DNA of 64,000 bases from Colimorpha sp045222295 (GTDB taxonomy: Bacteria > Bacteroidota > Bacteroidia > Bacteroidales > P3): positions 186,001 through 250,000 of the forward strand of contig JBGUXP010000006.1 in NCBI GenBank assembly GCA_045222295.1, written 5' to 3'. How positions within the stretch are numbered: the first letter of the stretch is position 1; each line of letters begins with the position of its first letter. Shown one piece after another: positions 58,139-64,000 of this stretch. The notes below the pieces were generated by a model. It had not been told where the DNA came from and ran no database searches. It saw only the letters and a list, made by a program, of their open reading frames with translations. Made by a program: the position numbers and the translations under genes.

Positions 58139-60226
58139 ATGTCAGACCTTAGGTACACCCGCAACATCGGAATTATGGCCCACATCGACGCCGGAAAGAC
58201 GACGACGACTGAGCGCATCCTCTTCTACACAGGCAAGAACTACAAGCTTGGTGAGACGCACGAGGGTAGCGCCACTATGGACTGGATGGTGCAAGAGCAG
58301 GAACGCGGTATTACCATTACCTCTGCCGCTACCACCGTGTACTGGGAATGGCACAATAACCGCTACAAGTACAACATTATTGACACTCCAGGTCACGTGG
58401 ACTTCACCGTCGAGGTGGAGCGTTCGCTGCGCGTGCTCGATGGCGCCATCGCCATCTTCTGCGCCGTGGGCGGCGTGGAGCCCCAGAGTGAGACCGTCTG
58501 GCGTCAGGCCGACAAGTATGGTGTGCCCCGCATCGCCTTCATCAACAAGATGGACCGCGCGGGTGCCGACTTTTTCTCGGTGGTGAGTCAAATTAAGGAG
58601 CGCCTCGGTGCCAACCCGATTCCCATCGAGTTGCCCATTGGACAGGAAGACCTTTACAAGGGTGTTGTAGACCTCATCACAGGCAAGGCCCTGGTGTGGG
58701 ACGAGAGTTCCAACGGCCAGCGTTTCGTGGAGATTCCCATGCCTGAGGATATGAAGGACACTGTGGCAGAGTATCGCCAAAAACTCGTCGAAGGTGTCGC
58801 CGAGGAGAACGAGGAGTTGATGATGAAGTTCTTCGACGATCCCAACTCGATTACCCAAGAGGAGATGATTACGGAGATCCGCAAGGCTACCCTTGCCCAG
58901 AAGATTGTCCCCGTGATGTGCGGTTCGGCCTTCAAGAACAAAGGCATTCAGTCGTTGCTCGATGCTGTGGCAGCTTTCCTGCCCAGCCCGCTCGATATGC
59001 CGGAGATTGACGGCATCAACCCCAAGACCGACAAGGAAGAGTGCCGCAAGGTGGATGTCAAAGCCCCCTTCTCGGCTCTCGCTTTCAAGATTGCCACCGA
59101 CCCCTATGTGGGACGTCTGTGCTTCTTCCGCGTCTACAGCGGCAGCTTGGAGAGCGGTTCGTATGTGTACAATGCCAATACCGGTAAGAAGGAGCGTATT
59201 TCGCGTATCATGCAGATGCACTCCAACAAGCAGAATCCCCTTGACCGCATCGAAGCCGGCGATATCGGCGCCGCTGTCGGTTTCAAGGAGATTAAGACCG
59301 GTCATACCCTCTGTGACGAACAGCATCCCATTATCCTCGAGTCGATGAAGTTCCCCGAGCCTGTCATCAGCATTGCCGTGGAGCCTCACACCCAGGCCGA
59401 CATGGACAAGATGACCAATGCCCTGATGAAGCTGGTGGAAGAAGACCCCACCTTCCGCGTGAAGACCGACGAGGTCAGCGGCCAAACCGTTATCAGCGGT
59501 ATGGGCGAACTCCATCTGGACATCATCATGGACCGTCTGCGCCGCGAGTTCGGTGTGGATGTCAACCAGGGTCGTCCCGAGGTGGCCTACAAGGAGGCTA
59601 TCACCACTACGGTGCAGCACCACGAAATCTACAAGAAGCAGACTGGCGGTAAGGGTAAGTTCGCTGACGTGCTCTTCGAAATCGGCCCCGCCGACGAAGG
59701 CTTCGTGGGTCTGCAGTTCATCAATGAGGTGAAGGGTGGCAATATTCCGAAGGAGTATATGCCCGCCATCGAGAAAGGCTTCAAGGAGGCTATGCAGAAC
59801 GGTGTTCTGGCCGGCTACCCGATGGACAGCATGAAGGTGAGAATCATCGACGGCTCGTTCCACCCCGTGGACAGCGACCAGCTGAGTTTCGAACTTTGCG
59901 CCAAGATTGGTTTCAAGGCTGCTTGCCGCAAGGCCAACCCCGTGCTGCTGGAGCCTATCATGAAGCTCGAGGTGCTGACCCCCGATGCCTATGTGGGCGA
60001 TGTTACCGGCGACCTAAACCGTCGTCGCGGTATGTTGGAGAACATCACCGCAAAAGTGGGCGTCCAGGCTATCCATGCCAAGGTGCCTCTGGAGCAGATG
60101 TTCGGCTACGTCACCTCTCTGCGCACCATCACCTCGGGCCGCGCCAACTCCACGATGGAGTTCTCGCACTATGCCGAGGTGAGCCATGAGCAGCAGGATG
60201 CTATCTTAAAGAATAAAAATAATTAA
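58139..60226 (+). CDS. fusA: Elongation factor G
   Basis: A 695-residue translational GTPase. G1 AHIDAGKTTTTERILFYTG, G3 DTPGHVDFTVEVERS, G4 NKMDRAGAD, domain IV and V sequences (RGMLENITAKVG; TSGRANSTMEFSHYAEV). It catalyses ribosomal translocation. In the same block as S7 and S10, the usual str-operon position; tuf is not adjacent, as in many Bacteroidota. Confidence 0.97.
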   Translation: MSDLRYTRNIGIMAHIDAGKTTTTERILFYTGKNYKLGETHEGSATMDWMVQEQERGITITSAATTVYWEWHNNRYKYNIIDTPGHVDFTVEVERSLRVLDGAIAIFCAVGGVEPQSETVWRQADKYGVPRIAFINKMDRAGADFFSVVSQIKERLGANPIPIELPIGQEDLYKGVVDLITGKALVWDESSNGQRFVEIPMPEDMKDTVAEYRQKLVEGVAEENEELMMKFFDDPNSITQEEMITEIRKATLAQKIVPVMCGSAFKNKGIQSLLDAVAAFLPSPLDMPEIDGINPKTDKEECRKVDVKAPFSALAFKIATDPYVGRLCFFRVYSGSLESGSYVYNANTGKKERISRIMQMHSNKQNPLDRIEAGDIGAAVGFKEIKTGHTLCDEQHPIILESMKFPEPVISIAVEPHTQADMDKMTNALMKLVEEDPTFRVKTDEVSGQTVISGMGELHLDIIMDRLRREFGVDVNQGRPEVAYKEAITTTVQHHEIYKKQTGGKGKFADVLFEIGPADEGFVGLQFINEVKGGNIPKEYMPAIEKGFKEAMQNGVLAGYPMDSMKVRIIDGSFHPVDSDQLSFELCAKIGFKAACRKANPVLLEPIMKLEVLTPDAYVGDVTGDLNRRRGMLENITAKVGVQAIHAKVPLEQMFGYVTSLRTITSGRANSTMEFSHYAEVSHEQQDAILKNKNN

Positions 60227-60240
60227 AAAAAATAATAACA

Positions 60241-60549
60241 ATGAGTCAAAGAATCAGAATCAAGCTCAAATCTTACGACCACAACCTCGTCGACAAATCG
60301 GCTGAGAAGATTGTGAAGACCGTTAAGATGACTGGCGCAGTGGTCAATGGTCCCATACCTCTGCCTACCAACAAAAAGATTTTCACGGTGAACCGCTCGA
60401 CCTTCGTGAACAAGAAATCGCGTGAGCAGTTCGAACTGAGCACCTACAAGCGCCTGATGGACATCGAGATCAACGATCGTACGAAGACCATCGATGCCTT
60501 GATGAAGCTCGAGCTCCCCAGCGGCGTGGAAGTTGAAATCAAAGTGTGA
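60241..60549 (+). CDS. rpsJ: 30S ribosomal protein S10
   Basis: 102 residues, uS10 (SQRIRIKLKSYDHNLVDKSA; GPIPLPTNKKIFTVNRSTFV; LPSGVEVEIKV). Immediately follows fusA, and begins the S10-type block. In other bacteria this protein is also NusE, joined to transcription antitermination. Confidence 0.97.
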   Translation: MSQRIRIKLKSYDHNLVDKSAEKIVKTVKMTGAVVNGPIPLPTNKKIFTVNRSTFVNKKSREQFELSTYKRLMDIEINDRTKTIDALMKLELPSGVEVEIKV

Positions 60550-60617
60550 ATTTAATCAGCCTATGTCCAACAGATAAGCTGAATTGTCTAACAATTTAAA
60601 AGAATCCAAACTAAGAA

Positions 60618-61247
60618 ATGTCAGGATTAATCGGAAAGAAAATTGGAATGACCAGTCTTTTTGATGCCGACGGAAAGCAGATTCCGTGCACTGTTATTGA
60701 AGCTGGTCCTTGTGTTGTCACACAAGTGAGAACGATTGAGAAAGATGGCTACGAGGCCATCCAGCTCGCTTTCGGCGAGAAGAAAGAGAGCCACACGACG
60801 AAGGCCATGAAGGGTCACTTCGCCAAGGCCAACACTACCCCCAAGCGCTACCTCGCTGAGTTCAGCCGCTTCGAGGAGGGTCACAAGAAGAAACATGGTG
60901 AGATTCTCACCGTCGAGGTGTTCCAGGAAGGCGAGTTCGTCGACGTGGTCGGTACCTCGAAAGGTAAAGGATTCCAGGGCGTTGTTACGCGTCACGGCTT
61001 CGGCGGTGTCGGCGACAAGACCCACGGTCAGCACGACCGTCTGCGTGCTCCCGGTTCAATCGGTGCTTCGTCCTACCCCTCGCGTATCTTCAAGGGTATG
61101 CGCATGGCCGGTCAGACTGGCAACCACCGCGTGAAGGTCCAGAATCTCCAGGTGGTCAAGATTATCGCTGAGAAGAACCTCATGCTGGTTAAGGGTTCCG
61201 TTCCCGGTCCCAAGGGTTCTATTGTCAAACTTGAAAGATGGAGTTAA
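60618..61247 (+). CDS. rplC: 50S ribosomal protein L3
   Basis: 209 residues, uL3 (SGLIGKKIGMTSLFDADGKQ; GFQGVVTRHGFGGV; THGQHDRLRAPGSIGASSYP). One of the two first 23S-binding proteins near the peptidyl transferase centre. Spacing to L4 is six bases. Confidence 0.97.
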   Translation: MSGLIGKKIGMTSLFDADGKQIPCTVIEAGPCVVTQVRTIEKDGYEAIQLAFGEKKESHTTKAMKGHFAKANTTPKRYLAEFSRFEEGHKKKHGEILTVEVFQEGEFVDVVGTSKGKGFQGVVTRHGFGGVGDKTHGQHDRLRAPGSIGASSYPSRIFKGMRMAGQTGNHRVKVQNLQVVKIIAEKNLMLVKGSVPGPKGSIVKLERWS

Positions 61248-61253
61248 TAAGAC

Positions 61254-61886
61254 ATGGAGATTAAAGTTTATAACGTCAACGGAAGCGAAACCGGTAGAAC
61301 CATCAACCTCGAGGATTCTATCTTCGCCATCGAGCCCAATGATCACGCCATCTACCTCGATGTCAAACAGTATTTGGCCGACAACCGTCAGGGTACTCAT
61401 AAAGCCAAAGAGCGCAGCGAGAATGCTCACAGCACCCGCAAACTGAAACGCCAGAAAGGCACCGGCGGTGCCCGTTCGGGTGATTTGAAGAGCCCCGTGT
61501 TCGTCGGTGGCGGTACCATCTTCGGACCCAAGCCCCGCGATTATCGTTTCAAACTCAACATCAAGGTCAAACGTCTTGCCCGCCGCAGCGCCCTCAGCTA
61601 CAAGGCCAGCGACAATGCCCTGACCGTGGTGGAGAACTTCACCTTCGAGGGTCCCAAGACCAAGAAGATGATCGAGGTCCTCAAGAACCTGAACCTGAAC
61701 GATAAAAAGTCACTTTTTGTGCTTGAGAATCAAAATAATTTCGTATCTTTGTCTGCTAGAAACCTCAAGAACGTGAAGGTGGTAAACGTGTCGCAATTAA
61801 ATACTTACGACATTGTTAACGCCTCCAATATTGTCGTTTGTGAGGGTTCAATGAGCGAAATCAACCGCGTTTTGGCGACAAAATAA
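61254..61886 (+). CDS. rplD: 50S ribosomal protein L4
   Basis: 210 residues, uL4 (VYNVNGSETGRTINL; KAKERSENAHSTRKLKRQKG; ARSGDLKSPVFVGGGTIFGP). The extended loop lining the exit tunnel (RKLKRQKGTGGARSG) is intact. In E. coli L4 represses this operon; no matching leader was identified here. A promoter-like element lies inside it at 61744-61751. Confidence 0.97.
   Translation: MEIKVYNVNGSETGRTINLEDSIFAIEPNDHAIYLDVKQYLADNRQGTHKAKERSENAHSTRKLKRQKGTGGARSGDLKSPVFVGGGTIFGPKPRDYRFKLNIKVKRLARRSALSYKASDNALTVVENFTFEGPKTKKMIEVLKNLNLNDKKSLFVLENQNNFVSLSARNLKNVKVVNVSQLNTYDIVNASNIVVCEGSMSEINRVLATK
61744..61751 (+). promoter_or_regulatory. Promoter-like element inside rplD
   Basis: TATCTTTG within codons near residue 165. 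The 14 bases before it share the sequence AAAATAATTTCRTATCTTTG with the internal element at 5604-5611. No CA follows, and it may be chance. Confidence 0.3.
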
Positions 61887-61922
61887 GGTATGTGAGTATA
61901 ACGATTTAAGAAAGTTTAACAA

Positions 61923-62276
61923 ATGATGAACATTATAGTAAAACCGCTGATTAGTGAAAAGATGACCCGCCTCTCTGAGGCTGCGGCCAATCCTGTGCAG
62001 ACCCGCATCCAGCGCAAGAAAGGCATCGCCGTCGCACCTGCTCACAACCGCTATGGTTTTGTTGTCGACAAACGCGCCAACAAGATTGAAATCAAGAATG
62101 CTGTCGAGCAGTTCTACAATGTGAAGGTCATTGACGTGAACACGATGAACTACTCCGGTAAAGTGAAGTCGCGCTACACCAAAGCCGGCTTCCTCACTGG
62201 CCGTACCAACGCCTTCAAGAAAGCCATCGTTACCTTGGCCGAGGGCGACGCCATCGATTTCTATGCAAACATTTAA
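61923..62276 (+). CDS. rplW: 50S ribosomal protein L23
   Basis: 117 residues, uL23 (NIIVKPLISEKMTRLSEAAA; NRYGFVVDKRANKIEIKNAV; VNTMNYSGKVKSRYTKAGF). It is slightly longer than the E. coli protein because of an insertion of about 20 residues after LSE (NPVQTRIQRKKGIAVAPAH). It binds at the exit tunnel and recruits trigger factor and SRP. A second ATG one codon later is equally possible. Confidence 0.95.
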   Translation: MMNIIVKPLISEKMTRLSEAAANPVQTRIQRKKGIAVAPAHNRYGFVVDKRANKIEIKNAVEQFYNVKVIDVNTMNYSGKVKSRYTKAGFLTGRTNAFKKAIVTLAEGDAIDFYANI

Positions 62277-62335
62277 TCAGATTTAATAATAGTTATAGTC
62301 CACTGATAAGAGACTAAAAAGAATTAAAAAAAGAA

Positions 62336-63160
62336 ATGGCTTTAAAGAAAATTAAACCTACGACTCCCGGTCAGCGTCACAAACTTGTTGTCACCAATGA
62401 CGACATCACCGCTACCAGACCGGAGAAAAGCCTTGTTTACGGTAAACGCAAGAGCGGTGGCCGTAACAATCAGGGTAAGATGACGATGCGCTATATCGGC
62501 GGCGGTCACAAGCAGTTGTTCCGCTTCGTCGACTTCAAGCGTAACAAAGACGGTATCCCCGCTGTCGTGAAGACCATCGAGTACGACCCCAACCGCAGTT
62601 CCCGTATCGCCCTCGTGTGCTACGCTGACGGTGAGAAGAGCTACATCCTCTGCCCCCAGGGTCTGAAGGTCGGCCAGACTGTTATGTCCGGCGCCGGTGT
62701 CGCCCCCGAAGTGGGTAACACCCTTCTGCTTGCTGAGATTCCTTTCGGCACGCTGATTCATAATATCGAGCTCCGTCCCGGCCAGGGTGCCAAGATGGTG
62801 CGTTCGGCCGGTGCTTATGCCCAACTGATGTCGCGCGACGACAAGTACGCTATCATCAAGATGCCCAGCGGCGAGATGCGCATGATCCTCCAGGCCTGCC
62901 GCGCTACCGTGGGTATCGTGAGCAATCCTGAGCACAACCTCGAAGTCGGTGGTAAAGCCGGCCGCAGCCGTCACCTCGGCCGTCGTCCGCGCAACCGCGG
63001 CGTTGTCATGAACCCCGTTGACCACCCGATGGGCGGTGGTGAGGGCCGTCAGACCGGCGGACATCCCCGTTCGCGCAAGGGTATCCCGGCCAAGGGCTAC
63101 AAGACTCGTGCTCCCAAGAAGCAGTCGAGCAAGTACATCGTCGAAAGAAGAAAGAAGTAA
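62336..63160 (+). CDS. rplB: 50S ribosomal protein L2
   Basis: 274 residues, uL2 (ALKKIKPTTPGQRHKLVVTN; GRNNQGKMTMRYIGGGHKQL; GVVMNPVDHPMGGGEGRQTG with the conserved His). Essential for subunit association and peptidyl transfer. Standard length. Confidence 0.97.
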   Translation: MALKKIKPTTPGQRHKLVVTNDDITATRPEKSLVYGKRKSGGRNNQGKMTMRYIGGGHKQLFRFVDFKRNKDGIPAVVKTIEYDPNRSSRIALVCYADGEKSYILCPQGLKVGQTVMSGAGVAPEVGNTLLLAEIPFGTLIHNIELRPGQGAKMVRSAGAYAQLMSRDDKYAIIKMPSGEMRMILQACRATVGIVSNPEHNLEVGGKAGRSRHLGRRPRNRGVVMNPVDHPMGGGEGRQTGGHPRSRKGIPAKGYKTRAPKKQSSKYIVERRKK

Positions 63161-63180
63161 CTCAGTAAAAAGAAGAAACA

Positions 63181-63459
63181 ATGAGTCGTTCATTAAAGAA
63201 AGGTCCGTATATTTTCCACAAACTGGAAAAACGTGTAATCGAGGCACAGCAGTCCAACAAGAAGGTTACCATCAAGACATGGTCGAGAGCTTCGATGATT
63301 TCGCCCGACTTCGTGGGTCAGACTATTGCCGTGCACAATGGCAACAAGTTCATCCCCGTGTACGTCACCGAGAACATGGTGGGTCACAAGCTTGGCGAGT
63401 TCGCTCCCACCCGCATCTTCCGCGGCCATGCAGGATCTAAAGATAAAGGTAAAAAGTAA
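63181..63459 (+). CDS. rpsS: 30S ribosomal protein S19
   Basis: 92 residues, uS19 (SRSLKKGPYIFHKLEKRVIE; TWSRASMISPDFVGQTIAVH; HKLGEFAPTRIFRGHAGSKD). Forms a complex with S13 in the subunit head. Thirteen bases before rplV. Confidence 0.97.
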   Translation: MSRSLKKGPYIFHKLEKRVIEAQQSNKKVTIKTWSRASMISPDFVGQTIAVHNGNKFIPVYVTENMVGHKLGEFAPTRIFRGHAGSKDKGKK

Positions 63460-63472
63460 ACATTAAAAGAAA

Positions 63473-63910
63473 ATGGGACGTAGAAAACATAATAGTGCAG
63501 AAGCACGTAAAGAAGCCAACAAGACCCTTTATGTGGCAAAGTTGATGAACAATCCTACTTCGCCTCGTAAGACCCGTCTCGTCGCTGACCTCGTCCGTGG
63601 TGTCGACGTCGAGAAAGCCCTCGGTATCCTTCAGTACAATCCCAGAGAGTCCGCTCCCAAGATGCGCAAGCTCATCCTCTCGGCTGTCGCCAACTGGCAG
63701 GCCAAGAACGAGGGTGCCCGCATGGAGGACGCTCAACTGTATGTCAAGCAAATTAAGGTTGACGAAGGCCGCACGATGAAGCGCATGCGTACCGCCCCCC
63801 AGGGCCGCGGTTACCGCATCCGCAAGCGTAGCAACCACATCACCGTGATTCTCGGCAGTCGCATCGAGGATGCCCCGGTCGCCCAGGCTGAAAAAGAAGA
63901 AACTAAATAA
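63473..63910 (+). CDS. rplV: 50S ribosomal protein L22
   Basis: 145 residues, uL22 (KTLYVAKLMNNPTSPRKTRL; VEKALGILQYNPRESAPKMR; MKRMRTAPQGRGYRIRKRSN). Loop of the exit tunnel (RTAPQGRGYRIRKR) is intact. Acidic C-terminal extension (EDAPVAQAEKEETK) as in other members of the phylum. Confidence 0.97.
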   Translation: MGRRKHNSAEARKEANKTLYVAKLMNNPTSPRKTRLVADLVRGVDVEKALGILQYNPRESAPKMRKLILSAVANWQAKNEGARMEDAQLYVKQIKVDEGRTMKRMRTAPQGRGYRIRKRSNHITVILGSRIEDAPVAQAEKEETK

Positions 63911-63935
63911 GTAATTAATAAGAAGAAACTCAACA

Positions 63936-64000
63936 ATGGGACAAAAAACTAACCCAATTGGAAACAGATTAGGTATCATCCGCGGATGGGATTCTAACTG
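63936..64000 (+). CDS. rpsC: 30S ribosomal protein S3, 5' end only
   Basis: The first 21 codons of uS3 (GQKTNPIGNRLGIIRGWDSN), cut by the end of the window. Start and order after rplV are as expected. Confidence 0.9.
   Translation, partial: MGQKTNPIGNRLGIIRGWDSN

Noticed and set aside
58142..59863. Long minus-strand frame opposite fusA (573 codons)
   Set aside because: It mirrors the codon bias of fusA, has no start context and no recognisable domain. The same applies to long opposite frames over S41 (17023-18459), L2 (62342-63247) and the giant T9SS gene.
60226..60241. Absence of tuf between fusA and rpsJ as an anomaly
   Set aside because: Separate tuf is common in Bacteroidota; gene order here is normal for the phylum.

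Overview
The window is a chromosomal segment of a Bacteroidota genome, most likely an uncultured Bacteroidales from a gut-like habitat. Three things support this. Many genes are preceded by the Bacteroidota promoter element TAnnTTTG(CA), often with a TTTG box about 19-20 bases upstream. Four secreted proteins end in type IX secretion (T9SS) sorting domains. The str/S10 ribosomal block has the order rpsL-rpsG-fusA-rpsJ-rplC-rplD-rplW-rplB-rpsS-rplV-rpsC. Start codons often lack a purine-rich Shine-Dalgarno, which is usual for the phylum. I cannot name a genus, and I saw no rRNA, tRNA, CRISPR array, prophage or insertion sequence.

Layout. 1-8.9 kb: an outer-membrane barrel protein, a SprT-like metalloprotein translationally coupled to a tiny His/Cys-tailed lipoprotein, a T9SS-exported M1 peptidase, rbfA, a LolC/E-type permease and trpS. 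8.9-20.9 kb, minus strand: an acidic lipoprotein, a lone rnfA, an oxaloacetate decarboxylase/pyruvate carboxylase alpha chain that lacks the biotin lysine, a tatD/DUF2520/DUF2795 operon, and a long housekeeping run purD-DMT-S41-TlpA-Mrp-NifU-cobO. 21.1-24.8 kb: a thiamine salvage operon (TPP riboswitch, TonB receptor, PnuT-type transporter, thiamine pyrophosphokinase). 25.3-30.4 kb: a T9SS type B surface protein and recQ. 30.5-32.3 kb: kdsD and lptB for lipopolysaccharide. 32.4-36.5 kb: an iron-type cluster (porin-like protein, imelysin, di-haem oxidoreductase). 36.7-42.3 kb: TetR, RND exporter, LolA-like protein, outer-membrane barrel and a small membrane protein. 42.4-44.6 kb: a fused CcsB/CcsA cytochrome c assembly protein. 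45.1-56.5 kb is the accessory region: an ECF sigma factor, two small membrane proteins, a lipoprotein, two large T9SS proteins (672 and 1781 aa) and four tandem paralogous lipoproteins. 57.1-64 kb: the ribosomal operon, cut in rpsC.

Two things stand out beyond gene content. First, a dispersed family of very short tandem repeats (unit 7, 8, 9 or 11 bp, 2-5 copies, degenerate between sites, sometimes followed by an inverted copy) occurs more than a dozen times. It fills operon spacers (rbfA-permease, purD-DMT, kdsD-lptB, Mrp-NifU, rpsL-rpsG), supplies start codons, and is inserted in frame in unrelated proteins; the permease and TatD carry nearly the same peptide, HSSL(I/V)THHSS, for this reason alone. 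I do not know of a described mechanism for it. Second, the 45-56.5 kb region looks like one regulated cell-surface module (sigma factor, candidate anti-sigma or sensor proteins, giant PKD-type surface protein, set of diversifying lipoproteins) whose function I cannot assign.
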